Assembly (NCBI RefSeq): GCF_019285775.1
Contig: NZ_CP079105.1
Coordinates: 1,178,001-1,242,000 of the forward strand
Source: Skermania piniformis
GTDB lineage: Bacteria > Actinomycetota > Actinomycetes > Mycobacteriales > Mycobacteriaceae
DNA length: 64,000 bases
Reading direction: 5' to 3'
Made by a program: the position numbers and the translations under genes. The notes under the pieces were generated by a model. That model saw only the letters and a list, made by a program, of their open reading frames with translations, did not search any database and was not told the origin of the DNA. Shown here piece after piece: positions 32,496 to 40,722 of the stretch (the first letter of the stretch is position 1; each line of letters starts with the position of its first letter).

Positions 32496-33818
32496 TCAGG
32501 CGGCCAGGTCGACGGACACGAACGCGGACGGACGGGTGACCGCGAACGCGCACCGCTCCTCTGCAAGGACGGCGACCATGTTCCGGACGAAGAAATCCTC
32601 GTGCGAGTCCGACATGGTGACCGTGGTCTCCTCCCGGTCCCACAGGACGGCCTTCGACCAGTCGGCCAGCGCGCCGGTCCCGGCGGGCATGGTCTCGGAC
32701 TCGACCAGCGGGACACCCCACAGGGTCCGCGGGCCGACTGCCTGCGGGCCGCCGTAGAAGAACCTGCCCTGCTCGTCGCGGGTCAGGTCGATCTCCTCCG
32801 CCTGCGCCGGATTCACGACCAGCGCGGTCGGGTTCGACCGTCCCACCACTCGGGCCTTGGTGATCGCCCGCCGAACGGTCGTGAAGATGTCGGTGTCGAA
32901 TGCCTGCGCCTGGATACCCGAGGTGTTCAACACACCGGTGAAGTTGTCCCCGACACCGTTGCCGGCGAGGATCTGGTTCTCCTCGGCCTCGCTGATGTCG
33001 GCGCGGAGCTCGTCGTTGATCAACCCTTCGAGCTGACCGACGTCCGCCAGCGCACGCTTCGTCGACGGCACCCATTCGGCGATCGTCTTCACGACCGCGG
33101 TCCGCCGCTCGAACGCCCACGACCCCTCGGGCTTGTACCCGCCGCCCGGGTTCCGCACCAGCGGCCCCGCGCTGCCGGGCGCGGTCGGCGCGGCCGAGCT
33201 GGTCGCCTCCGGCACCACCGCCGCAGAGTTGGTGTGGCTGGTCTGCGCGACGTACTCGACCGTGTCCGACGCGGTGCGGCGCACCGAGATCAGCGACCGG
33301 ATCGTGAGCGGCTTGCGGCCCAGCATCTCCACGATGCCGGTCTGCTCGTTGACCACGAACGCGCCGGCGCTGGTGTCGGTACCACCGACGAACAGGCCCT
33401 TGATCGGGATCGGCTGGGACTGGATCCGCGTCTTGTCGGGGATCCGGTGACCGGGACCGCCGAACGGCTCCAGCAGGTCCTTGTACGCCTGCGACTCGAC
33501 GACCTGGAGGCCGAGCGACTTCACCCGCTCCCGGATCGGGACCTGGCCCTGCGCGTCGACGTCGCCGGCAGCCGGCTCCCCGATGTCCTCGGCGAGCTTG
33601 CGGGCCTGCGCGAGGATGTCGGCGTCGGACTTCGCCGCCATCAACGCGTCGAGCAGCTCGCGTCCCTGCTTCATGTGCGCGTCGAAGTCGGTCTTCTCGG
33701 CGTCGGTCATCGACCGGTCCTCGCCGTCGGCCTTCTCCGCGATGTCGCGCGCGGACTTCGCTGCCGCGGCCGCGCGGGCCCGCAGGTCCGCGATCTTGCT
33801 GATCGTGGTGGTGCTCAT
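32496..33818 (-). CDS. HK97-fold major capsid protein with N-terminal scaffold domain
   Basis: 440 residues from ATG 33818. Residues about 1-115 are a charged coiled coil (scaffolding delta-domain, RARAAAAAKSARDIAEKADGEDRSM). The HK97 fold follows (GAFVVNEQTGIVEMLGRKPLTIRSLISVRRT; NQILAGNGVGDNFTGVLNTSG; AVLAEERCAFAVTRPSAF). The protease gene overlapping upstream by 4 nt would remove the N-domain during maturation. Confidence 0.92.
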   Translation of the reverse strand: MSTTTISKIADLRARAAAAAKSARDIAEKADGEDRSMTDAEKTDFDAHMKQGRELLDALMAAKSDADILAQARKLAEDIGEPAAGDVDAQGQVPIRERVKSLGLQVVESQAYKDLLEPFGGPGHRIPDKTRIQSQPIPIKGLFVGGTDTSAGAFVVNEQTGIVEMLGRKPLTIRSLISVRRTASDTVEYVAQTSHTNSAAVVPEATSSAAPTAPGSAGPLVRNPGGGYKPEGSWAFERRTAVVKTIAEWVPSTKRALADVGQLEGLINDELRADISEAEENQILAGNGVGDNFTGVLNTSGIQAQAFDTDIFTTVRRAITKARVVGRSNPTALVVNPAQAEEIDLTRDEQGRFFYGGPQAVGPRTLWGVPLVESETMPAGTGALADWSKAVLWDREETTVTMSDSHEDFFVRNMVAVLAEERCAFAVTRPSAFVSVDLAA

Positions 33819-34627
33819 GGTGTGGGTGCCTCCTCGGCGGTGAGTGCGCTCAGCTCGATGTCGAGCGCGTCCAGTGCGTGCAGTGCCGAGTCCGTGACGG
33901 ACGGCTCCTGGCTGGCCCCGCCCGAGCTGTCGCTCTTGCGGGACGGGCCGCGGCCGCTGGCCTTGTCCTCGTCTTCGGTGGTGTCGAGCGCTTCGAGCAC
34001 TCGGCCCAGAGCTTCGTGGGCGGTGCGGATCTCGCCCTCGTTCTTCGCCGACAGCACCCGGCCGGCTTTCATGCCGGCGGTCAGCTGGTCGGCGACCCGT
34101 GGGATCGACTTCACGGCCAAGATCTCGGTGTCCTGGTTGGCGCCGATCGTCACGACCGACACCTCGTACAGCTTGAGTTCACGCAGCGCGTAGAACTCCT
34201 CGACGTCGGGGTTCTCGCCGTCATCGTCGGGGTTTTTCTTCCGCTGTTCCCAGCCGCCTTCGATCACGTCGTAGGCGAACGACATCTGCCGGATGCGGCG
34301 GCCTTTCAGCAGCCGGTAGGTTTGCGCGCTCTTGGGATTCTGGAGGTCGAGGCGGGCGTGCACCAGCAGGCCGGTGTCGTCCTCCTCGGCGGTGATCAGG
34401 TGCCCGATGTTGTAGTCGGGGTCGGACATGTTGTGTCCGAACAGCAGCGGGATCAGGTCGTCCGACTTCGCCCACGCGGTGATGGTGTTCGCGAACGCGC
34501 CCGGCATCACGACGTCGCCGTAGCTGTCGCGGTTGCCGAACACGCTGGCGTAGGCGGTGAACTCGCCTTCCTCGAGCCCGTCGTCCGGGCCGGCCTTCAC
34601 CCGTACGGGTGCGTCCTTGGTCAGCAT
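33815..34627 (-). CDS. HK97-type prohead protease (peptidase U35/S78)
   Basis: 270 residues; ATG 34627 sits in a TGATG overlap with the portal stop. Visible: YASVFGNRDSYGDVVMPGAF, the catalytic His in LLFGHNMSDP, and the catalytic Ser in RQMSFAYDV. The C-terminal about 90 residues are acidic and Ser-rich, probably a disordered targeting tail. It matures the prohead by cleaving the capsid delta-domain. Confidence 0.9.
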   Translation of the reverse strand: MLTKDAPVRVKAGPDDGLEEGEFTAYASVFGNRDSYGDVVMPGAFANTITAWAKSDDLIPLLFGHNMSDPDYNIGHLITAEEDDTGLLVHARLDLQNPKSAQTYRLLKGRRIRQMSFAYDVIEGGWEQRKKNPDDDGENPDVEEFYALRELKLYEVSVVTIGANQDTEILAVKSIPRVADQLTAGMKAGRVLSAKNEGEIRTAHEALGRVLEALDTTEDEDKASGRGPSRKSDSSGGASQEPSVTDSALHALDALDIELSALTAEEAPTP

Positions 34628-35916
34628 CACTCGTCCTCAGGGTCGTTCTCGTCGTCGTCGGGCGTGGGTGCGGGCACGAACGCCGGGTCGGTGCCTTCGT
34701 CGGGTTCGGCCGGGATCGGGTCCTGGTCGCCGTTCTGGGTGACGTTCAACGGCCGCACCAGCTCGTCACCGCCGTCGAGTGGTGGCCGGTTGTCCAGTGC
34801 GCGTGCCTCGTTCACCGTCATCCACGGCGAGCCGACCGCCTTGACGGTGGAATCCGCGCGTTCCTCGAAGTTGCCGCGCATCTTCTCGGCGAGGTTGAAC
34901 TCGACGTACAGGTCGACCGCGGCGGCGTCGAGATCGGGGATCAGCTGGAGCGCGATCTCCTGCGCGATCATCGTCAGCCACGGGCCGAGCGTGTCCTGGT
35001 ACAGCATCTTGTGCTGCTCGGTGATGTTCGAGAACGTTGCGTGATCCAAGATCCCGACCATCGGCGGCGGGATGAAATAGGCCGACGCGACTTCCTCCCT
35101 GGTCAGTTTCCGGCCCTCCACGTACTGGAGGTCCTTCGCGGTCTGCGCGACCGGACGGAACGTCATCCCGTCCTCGAGGATCGGTGTGCCGCCGGCCTGC
35201 GGCCCGCCGCCGGAGTACTGCGACCGCCACGATTCGCGGAACCGTTCCCGCGCCTTCCCTGACCAGTCCTTGGCGTCCCGCGGACGCTCCAGGTACCCGG
35301 ACAAGCGGGCACCGTTGCGGAGCACGCTCTCCCGCATCCGAGACGCTTCGTACTCCTCGGCGAGGATGACGCGCAGCGATTCCAGCGGAGACACCCCGGT
35401 CGCGTTGCTCATCGGGTTGTAGCCGCGGAAGAACACCACCTGATCGGCGGGGATCTCCTTCTTACCCTTCGACCCGGCCAGCTCGAACTTCTCCGGGTAC
35501 AGCCAGTTCTCACCCTTCGGGGTGACCATCGGCGGCGGCAGCCGGACCAGCGCGAGGCGCCCGTCCGCCGCGGCGAGTTTCTGCCAGTACGCGACGTCGA
35601 AGATCGCGTAGTCCTGCACGAGCGCGTCCAACGCTCGGTACGTCGTCGTCCAACCGTTCGGCCGGCCCAACAGCACGGCCAGCGGGTGATCGGTCAGCCG
35701 CTCCCGTTCGGTGTCGCTGCGCCGCGCGAACGTGTGCAACCCGAGCTGCGCGATGTTCCTGCCGAGGAAACTGGTCACCGTGCGCACCGCCGGCTGCGAC
35801 CGCCAGATCTCGTGGTAATGCTGGGCGACACCGTCGACGAGCTTGATCTGCGCGACCGGCGGGAGCTCCGGCCGGGACAGTCCCCGCAGCGTCCCCTCCG
35901 ACACGACGAACGACAT
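34627..35916 (-). CDS. Portal protein
   Basis: 429 residues from ATG 35916. Features of HK97-type portals: AVRTVTSFLGRNIAQLGLHTFAR, the wing (ERLTDHPLAVLLGRPNG), VVFFRGYNPMSNATGVSPLES, the clip and stem helices (EEYEASRMRESVLRNGARLSGYLERP), AYFIPPPMVGILDHATFSNITEQHKM and the acidic C-terminus. Forms the dodecameric ring for DNA passage. Confidence 0.92.
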   Translation of the reverse strand: MSFVVSEGTLRGLSRPELPPVAQIKLVDGVAQHYHEIWRSQPAVRTVTSFLGRNIAQLGLHTFARRSDTERERLTDHPLAVLLGRPNGWTTTYRALDALVQDYAIFDVAYWQKLAAADGRLALVRLPPPMVTPKGENWLYPEKFELAGSKGKKEIPADQVVFFRGYNPMSNATGVSPLESLRVILAEEYEASRMRESVLRNGARLSGYLERPRDAKDWSGKARERFRESWRSQYSGGGPQAGGTPILEDGMTFRPVAQTAKDLQYVEGRKLTREEVASAYFIPPPMVGILDHATFSNITEQHKMLYQDTLGPWLTMIAQEIALQLIPDLDAAAVDLYVEFNLAEKMRGNFEERADSTVKAVGSPWMTVNEARALDNRPPLDGGDELVRPLNVTQNGDQDPIPAEPDEGTDPAFVPAPTPDDDENDPEDE

Positions 35917-36197
35917 CAGAGCACCTGCACGTAGTCGACGTGGTCCTTCGCGATCACGATCGCGCCGTCAGCCGGCACCGGCGCCGGCTGACCGAGTTCG
36001 TGGATCTGCGCGTCCGAGACCGTGTAGTAGCGGCCGACCGAGCTGGTGATGACCCCGCCGACCGCGTTGCCGGACCGGAGATTCACCACGACCCGCCGCC
36101 GGTGCAGATGCCGACCCGCGCCGACGCGCCGCGCCAGCTCGGCGACCGCGGCCGCGGCGACCACGACGAGGATCGCCGCGAGCAGCCAGTCCGTCAC
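35916..36197 (-). CDS. Small membrane-anchored phage protein
   Basis: 93 residues from GTG 36197. One N-terminal transmembrane helix (WLLAAILVVVAAAAVAELA), a basic patch (RRRVVVNLRSG), then a small SH3-like beta domain (GGVITSSVGRYYTVSDAQIHE...GAIVIAKDHVDYVQVL). Lies between terminase and portal; function unknown. TGATG-type overlap with the portal. Confidence 0.7.
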   Translation of the reverse strand: MTDWLLAAILVVVAAAAVAELARRVGAGRHLHRRRVVVNLRSGNAVGGVITSSVGRYYTVSDAQIHELGQPAPVPADGAIVIAKDHVDYVQVL

Positions 36198-36198
36198 A

Positions 36199-37851
36199 TC
36201 ACACCACCATCAGGTCGTTGTCCTCGTACACCGAGTCCTGGTCGAGCTCGGCCTTGTCCATGCACCACAGCGCCCCGATCCACGCGATCAGCGGAGCCGC
36301 GTCCGCCGGCGACCGCGCCCGGTCGATCACCCACGCGTCCCGAACCGGTTTCACGGCGGCGGTCGTCGCGGCGACGTCGAGGACCGGCTGGGCGACCCGC
36401 GCCACACCGCCGCCGTCGACGAGGTCGAACGCGATACCACACGCCGCGGCCTGATCGGTGATCGACATCTCGATCACGGTCAGCCCCGACTCGTGCAGCG
36501 CCGGCAGCAGCGACACCACCGGGGCGCCCGTTCCGGCGACCGCGACCGCGACGATCCGGTCCCGCCGACGCCGGGTCCCGGTCAACCAGTCGACGACCCA
36601 GTCGGTGCCGGCGCGCTGGGCGACGACCTCACCATGCCGGGTGCCGTCCTTCCGCCACCCGCCGAACGCGATGTAGGTCATCGACCGGTCGTGCGACACG
36701 TCGACGCACGCCCACACCTTCGCCTTGCGGCCGAGCCCCGAATCGGGGTCGAGTCGGTCCAGCCACCGACCCTTCGGGAACGGGCCGTGCCCGGCGCCCG
36801 TCACCCACTGGCACAGCACCTCGGTGCGGAACACGTCCTCCGGGTCCGTGCGCGCAGCCGCGGCGATCGCCCGTTCCGTCAGCCCCGAACCGTCCGCCCG
36901 CGGATAACCGAGCGACGGGTTCGCCCACGGCCACCATTGCCGGTCGAAGATGTCGACCCCCGGCGGCGCGCTGTACTCGAAGATCCCCAGGCTGTCGCCG
37001 TCACGCTCCAGCTCGGCGGCCTGCTCGGCATCGAGCTGGAGGTGCACGACACCGAGCGTCGGTGCGTCGTCGTCGCCGTCCGGCCAGCCGAGCGCCTGGT
37101 GCGCGAGCGCCCGCAGCCGGCGCAGCACCACGCTCAGCGCGTCGCCGGCGTTCGACACGCCCCACACCTGAGCCCGCAACCGGGCCAGCGTCGTCTTCGA
37201 CACCGCGGACCACGACGCGAACGTGGTGTGCTCCCGCAGCTCATCCATGAGGACCAGGTCCCCGGACAATCCGCGGCCACCTTTCCGGGACGCGGTGGCC
37301 ACCTTGTACCGCTCACCCGACCGCAGCCAGAACACCTTCTTGCTGTTGCCCGTCTTCACGTTCCGGGGCGGCACCTCGACCGACAGATCCGGCACGTCCC
37401 GTACGAGCTCGAGCGTGTCGGCCCACAGCTCCTCGGACACGTCGAGGTTCTGCGCGGTCCCGATCGTCAACGGCGCCGCCTCGACGAACATGCGCCACAG
37501 CACCAGCACCATCAACAGCGTCGACTTGCCGTTCTGCCGCCCGACCAGCAGCACCACCGTCCGGAAACGGAAAGTGCCGTCCGGCAGCAACTCCAGCGCG
37601 TGGATCAGGACCCACTTCTGCCACCGGTACAGCTCGATCCCGAGGACGTCCTCGGCGAACGCGATGCAGTCCCAACCGAGCGATGTCTCCGGCGTCAGCT
37701 CCCGCAGCGGCCGCGTCCAGATTCGCGGCTCGGTGCGGCCTTCAAGCGGTTCGGCGCGACCGTTTCTCGCGGAGCCGCGCGAGCGCCGACCCGGCGCTGT
37801 CGGCGCTGTCGGCGCTGTCGTCGTCGTCGGTGGTGTCTCCGTCGTCGTCAC
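36199..37851 (-). CDS. Terminase large subunit
   Basis: 550 residues from GTG 37851. ATPase: Walker A GRQNGKST (104-111) and Walker B VLMDELREH; the C-terminal nuclease has an Asp cluster starting VWACVDVSHDRSMTYIAFGG. It powers packaging and cuts concatemers. The first about 36 residues are Thr/Pro/Ala-rich and overlap the small-subunit gene by 110 nt; no later start was found before the conserved LRELTPETSLGWD, so either the overlap is real or a non-standard start is used. Confidence 0.93.
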   Translation of the reverse strand: MTTTETPPTTTTAPTAPTAPGRRSRGSARNGRAEPLEGRTEPRIWTRPLRELTPETSLGWDCIAFAEDVLGIELYRWQKWVLIHALELLPDGTFRFRTVVLLVGRQNGKSTLLMVLVLWRMFVEAAPLTIGTAQNLDVSEELWADTLELVRDVPDLSVEVPPRNVKTGNSKKVFWLRSGERYKVATASRKGGRGLSGDLVLMDELREHTTFASWSAVSKTTLARLRAQVWGVSNAGDALSVVLRRLRALAHQALGWPDGDDDAPTLGVVHLQLDAEQAAELERDGDSLGIFEYSAPPGVDIFDRQWWPWANPSLGYPRADGSGLTERAIAAAARTDPEDVFRTEVLCQWVTGAGHGPFPKGRWLDRLDPDSGLGRKAKVWACVDVSHDRSMTYIAFGGWRKDGTRHGEVVAQRAGTDWVVDWLTGTRRRRDRIVAVAVAGTGAPVVSLLPALHESGLTVIEMSITDQAAACGIAFDLVDGGGVARVAQPVLDVAATTAAVKPVRDAWVIDRARSPADAAPLIAWIGALWCMDKAELDQDSVYEDNDLMVV

Positions 37852-38137
37852 GCGCCGGCTCGCTGCGCGCCGGCGACCGCGCCGGCCGGTTCCCGATCAC
37901 ACCGCGGCCAGCCGGCGTGCCACCCAGGTCGGCGAGCGTCCGCAGCAGGTGCGGGCCGAGGTACAGCGCCTTCGTCGCGTCCTGCCCACCCTCGGCGACA
38001 CCGGCCTCGATCTGCCGCGCGTACTGGGTCGCCAGCTCGACGGCCGCCTTGTCGGCGTCGGTGAGCCAATCCATTGCAGCTACCGACGCGCGAACCGCAG
38101 TGGTCAGCTTCCCCGCCCGCCTGCTCGGTCCCGGCAT
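37742..38137 (-). CDS. Terminase small subunit-like protein
   Basis: 131 residues from ATG 38137. Helical N-terminal and middle region (LTDADKAAVELATQYARQIEAGVAEGG, LLRTLADLGGTPAGRGVIG) as in P27-like small terminases, then an acidic repeat tail (DDDGDTTDDDDSADSADSAGS). The tail is encoded by a GCTGTCGGC-type repeat that also codes the N-terminal linker of the large subunit in another frame. It begins the late operon, 149 bp from the divergent cassette. Confidence 0.8.
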   Translation of the reverse strand: MPGPSRRAGKLTTAVRASVAAMDWLTDADKAAVELATQYARQIEAGVAEGGQDATKALYLGPHLLRTLADLGGTPAGRGVIGNRPARSPARSEPARDDDGDTTDDDDSADSADSAGSALARLREKRSRRTA

Positions 38138-38199
38138 CCGCCATCACCTCTCACCCTTCGCGCCCGAGCGCCCGAACGCCCGAGCGCGCCCTAGATAGG

Positions 38200-38227
38200 C
38201 GATATCCGACTAGATAGTCGAATATCG
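38200..38227. promoter_or_regulatory. 28-bp palindromic operator in the divergent late/cassette promoter region
   Basis: Two 13-bp arms, CGATATCCGACTA (38200-38212) and TAGTCGAATATCG (38215-38227), are inverted with a 2-bp centre and only one mismatch. It lies between the leftward terminase gene (38137) and the rightward small-gene cassette (38287) and overlaps the likely promoter. A dimeric or tetrameric repressor site is the natural reading; the cognate regulator is not identified. Confidence 0.7.
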
Positions 38228-38286
38228 TGTACGTTGCTGTGTGGCGTGAGAACCGTCACGCCACACCACGAAATGGAGTCGCGCCC

Positions 38287-38472
38287 ATGCCCACCGACCA
38301 GCAGCACCCACCCGGCCAGTGCGAATGCCTGGCACACATCCACTTCTCGACGGCCACCCTCGACGGCCGACGCGCCCACTCGTACGCCGACGTCCCCGCA
38401 GCGAACGGCAGCGACAGGTGCGCCTGGTGCGACCGCAACTGCCACCGCAACCGCGAGGTGTCCGACCGATGA
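38287..38472 (+). CDS. Small Cys/His-rich protein, first gene of the rightward cassette
   Basis: 61 residues from ATG 38287. Contains CECLAHIH and CAWCDRNCH, a probable zinc-binding module. The frame is open upstream but the ATG at 38287 gives the compact zinc protein. Its stop overlaps the next ATG (ATGA). No family recognised. Confidence 0.65.
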   Translation: MPTDQQHPPGQCECLAHIHFSTATLDGRRAHSYADVPAANGSDRCAWCDRNCHRNREVSDR

Positions 38473-38648
38473 CCACCAGCTACCCGCGGGGAACGACTGC
38501 CCGGCCGGCTGCGTTCCTGGCGTTGCTCGTCGCGGCCACCGTCGTGTTCCACCTGCTCGGCCGCCACGACGCCGCGCTCGTCGCCGCGTTCTGGACCGCC
38601 GCCTGGGGCTACATCACCTGGGCCATGTGGCGGGAGGACCAGCGGTGA
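38469..38648 (+). CDS. Small membrane protein
   Basis: 59 residues from ATG 38469 (ATGA overlap). Two hydrophobic helices: AAFLALLVAATVVFHLLG and AALVAAFWTAAWGYITWAMW, ending REDQR. Too small for a transporter; a toxin-like, holin-like or signalling membrane peptide is possible. Its neighbour 38645 is also a two-helix membrane protein. Confidence 0.65.
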   Translation: MTTSYPRGTTARPAAFLALLVAATVVFHLLGRHDAALVAAFWTAAWGYITWAMWREDQR

Positions 38649-38854
38649 CCGGCCGACACCGGCATCGCCGCACTCGGGCCGCCACCGCCTACCGCCTCTG
38701 CCTGCTGACCACCGCAGCGCTCACACTGTTCGCGGTCGCGCTGCTCGTCACCGGACAGCACGTGTGGGCCGGCGTGGCCGGCTACATCGCTGCGGCCGCA
38801 GCAGCAGCGGCAATAGCGGCCAGCCACAGCGGCCGTCGAGCGAGCACCCGATGA
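38645..38854 (+). CDS. Small membrane protein
   Basis: 69 residues from GTG 38645 (GTGA overlap). A basic start (MTGRHRHRRTRAATAYR), two helices (LCLLTTAALTLFAVALLVTG and WAGVAGYIAAAAAAAAIAA) and a basic end. Coupled to the 59-residue membrane protein upstream; the two may work together. Confidence 0.62.
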   Translation: MTGRHRHRRTRAATAYRLCLLTTAALTLFAVALLVTGQHVWAGVAGYIAAAAAAAAIAASHSGRRASTR

Positions 38855-39039
38855 CCCGCCCGTGGACAACCGGCGAGATCCGCGAACTGCTCGACGCAGC
38901 CGAACGCGCAGGCGACCGCGCAGGCGACCGCCGCGTACGCGCCACCGGAAGCAAGATCATGGCCGGCGTAGTCCGCAAAGCCCGCGCCTACGACTACCTC
39001 CGCACCGCCCTCGGTGTCGACACCGAGGGCGACCGATGA
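38851..39039 (+). CDS. Small helical protein
   Basis: 62 residues from ATG 38851 (ATGA overlap). MTRPWTTGEIRELLDAAERAGDRAGDRRVRATGSKIMAGVVRKARAY... is charged and helical with a duplicated AGDR. No family recognised. Part of the tightly coupled cassette. Confidence 0.6.
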   Translation: MTRPWTTGEIRELLDAAERAGDRAGDRRVRATGSKIMAGVVRKARAYDYLRTALGVDTEGDR

Positions 39040-39230
39040 ACCGACACGGACCGATCAAGCGCCGCACCCGCGAAGCGATCGCCGCCGAACTGCTATCGAT
39101 CCTCGACGCCGCCGACCATGCATCCGCACTCGAAGCCGAAACCCGCGGCGCACCCGACGCCGCCTACCCGCACTGGCGCGACTACGTCGACACCCGCATC
39201 CGCCGACTCGCCGAAGGACTCACCCAATGA
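39036..39230 (+). CDS. Small helical protein
   Basis: 64 residues from ATG 39036 (ATGA overlap). NRHGPIKRRTREAIAAELLSILDAADHASALEAETRGAP..., largely helical with a basic N-terminus. No family recognised. Confidence 0.6.
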   Translation: MNRHGPIKRRTREAIAAELLSILDAADHASALEAETRGAPDAAYPHWRDYVDTRIRRLAEGLTQ

Positions 39231-39940
39231 CCAAGATCCGCGTCGTACAGACCTGGCCAGACCTCGACATCATCACCATCCGCACTATCGGGCGCGACCT
39301 CGCATCACTGCAAGCCGCAGCAGGCGGCGCCTGGATTCAAGCCGTCACCCTCCGATCGTCGAACATGATCCTCGACGACGAAGGCAAGCTCAAGGGCCTG
39401 CCCCGGAACTGCCTCGCCGAGACCATCGCCGCGCTCGACGGCTGGACCGGCCACAGCTACGACCAGCTCGTCGGGCCCATCGTGTTCGTCGGCCCGACCG
39501 ACGACACCGGCGAAATGACCCACGCCGACCAGCTCATCGAACGCCTACGCGGCACCTTCACCGACACCGACAAGCCCACGGAGCCAACAGCAGCCATGAC
39601 CGGACTCGTCAACCTCACCGACCGCGCCATCGCCATCTACACCGACGACCGACAAGTCGTCCGGCAGCTCCCCGCAGCCACCCAACCCGCCCGCCTCGCC
39701 GAGAACCGCACCACCCCCTACGCGCCGCCCGGATTCCTCGACGGCGCGATCGTCGTCGACATCGAACCCGCACGCCCCGTCGGGATCCCAGCCCCCACCC
39801 CCGGCACCTGGTATGTCGTCACCCGCGAAATCGCCGAAGTCCTCGCTGGCCACCGCGGCGACCTGCTGTTCCCCCTCGACGAGGTCACCGACCCCGCGAC
39901 CGGCACGATCCTCGGCTACCGCACCCTCGGCTGCCTGTAG
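39227..39940 (+). CDS. DUF3846-containing protein, last gene of the cassette
   Basis: 237 residues from ATG 39227 (ATGA overlap). Residues about 20-110 fit the DUF3846 pattern (IGRDLASLQAAAGGAWIQAVTL, MILDDEGKLKGLPRN, VGPIVFVGP), usually phage or plasmid accessory proteins. Residues about 120-237 form a second domain (GLVNLTDRAIAIYTDD...GTWYVVTREIAEVLAGHRGDLLFPLDEVTDPATGTILGYRTLG). This second module recurs in actinobacterial phages and looks like a small beta-rich domain. No function known. Confidence 0.72.
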   Translation: MTKIRVVQTWPDLDIITIRTIGRDLASLQAAAGGAWIQAVTLRSSNMILDDEGKLKGLPRNCLAETIAALDGWTGHSYDQLVGPIVFVGPTDDTGEMTHADQLIERLRGTFTDTDKPTEPTAAMTGLVNLTDRAIAIYTDDRQVVRQLPAATQPARLAENRTTPYAPPGFLDGAIVVDIEPARPVGIPAPTPGTWYVVTREIAEVLAGHRGDLLFPLDEVTDPATGTILGYRTLGCL

Positions 39941-39966
39941 ACCCCCCCCCGCCCACCCCCCACTCG

Positions 39967-40004
39967 GAGCGCCCCGGCCAGCAACCCCGCAGGCCGGGGC
40001 GCTC
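39967..40004 (+). terminator. GC-rich hairpin between converging cassette and HNH gene
   Basis: A perfect 13-bp stem (39967-39979 with 39992-40004) and a 12-nt loop directly after the cassette and before the converging HNH gene. No T-tract follows, as is usual in high-GC actinobacteria. The flanks have long C and G runs (39941-39961 and 40042-40051) and no gene is seen in 39941-40117. Confidence 0.7.
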
Positions 40005-40117
40005 TCGCGCGCGCGAACCCCCCCACCCCGGCCGAGCCGCCGGGGGGGGGGATCACATCCGCCCGGATGGCAAGGGACGGCGGCTGTTCGGTGATTTGGA
40101 CCCCTATACCCCGGTGG

Positions 40118-40408
40118 CTACCAGTCTTGGGTTGGGGTGCCGAGGTTGGGGTGGTAGGGGCGGTTGCCGCGTTGTTTGTTGCAGCGTGCGTGTGCGGGGA
40201 CGCAGTTGCCGGGGTCGTGTTCGAGGTGTGGGTGAGTGGAGCGTGGGTGGATGTGTTCGATGGTGAAGGCGTCGGGGTCGCAGGTGCCGTCTTCGCGGTG
40301 GTAGGGGCGGGTGTAGTCGATGGGGTGGCCGCAGATCCAGCAGGGCCCTTGGCGTGCTCGTAGGGTGCGGTCGATTTCGCGGAGTGCGCGTGAGTTCTTC
40401 GATCCCAC
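40118..40408 (-). CDS. HNH endonuclease
   Basis: 96 residues from GTG 40408. Zinc-finger Cys pairs CWICG and CVPAHARCNKQRG surround the HNH core TIEHIHPRSTHPHLEHDPGNC. Phage HNH proteins of this size commonly assist terminase at cos sites; here it is separated from terminase by the rightward cassette. Possible relation to a cos end nearby. Confidence 0.88.
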   Translation of the reverse strand: MGSKNSRALREIDRTLRARQGPCWICGHPIDYTRPYHREDGTCDPDAFTIEHIHPRSTHPHLEHDPGNCVPAHARCNKQRGNRPYHPNLGTPTQDW

Positions 40409-40491
40409 GGGGGTGTGTGGCCCTTCTTGTCCCCGGGGGCTGCACCCCCCGGCTGTGCGCAGCTTTCACGGCCGGTGAAGTTGGTCCGGCT

Positions 40492-40722
40492 TTACGACCT
40501 CACTGTTCGGGACCCGCGCCCGGTTGGGCGTGGGGGTGTGAGGCTGGGTGCGCTTTCCGTTCCCGTTGTCCCGGTCGTCGCTCGGCGGCCGGGTTCGGGT
40601 GTGGTTGACGCGCAGCGGGGGTGCAGCTTGGGGAATCGTGGGGTGGCCGGCTGGTCCGTGGTGTGGGCACACGGAGTCCGCCTGCAGTGACATCTTGCAT
40701 GCAGGTCAGTGGGGTTGTCCAC
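40492..40722 (-). CDS. Possible small Cys-rich protein
   Basis: 76 residues from GTG 40722, whose codon follows the upstream TGA directly. It starts DNPTDLHARCHCRRTPCAHTTDQP, a cluster of three Cys and two His that could bind metal, then a low-complexity Pro/Thr/Arg tail. A second frame (40466-40693) is open over most of the same DNA, so it may not be real. Otherwise 40409-40722 holds nothing I can identify. Confidence 0.35.
   Translation of the reverse strand: MDNPTDLHARCHCRRTPCAHTTDQPATPRFPKLHPRCASTTPEPGRRATTGTTGTESAPSLTPPRPTGRGSRTVRS

Noticed and set aside
39941-40117. cos site in the C/G-run region near HNH
   Set aside because: Poly-C and poly-G runs are suggestive, but cohesive ends cannot be identified from one sequence.
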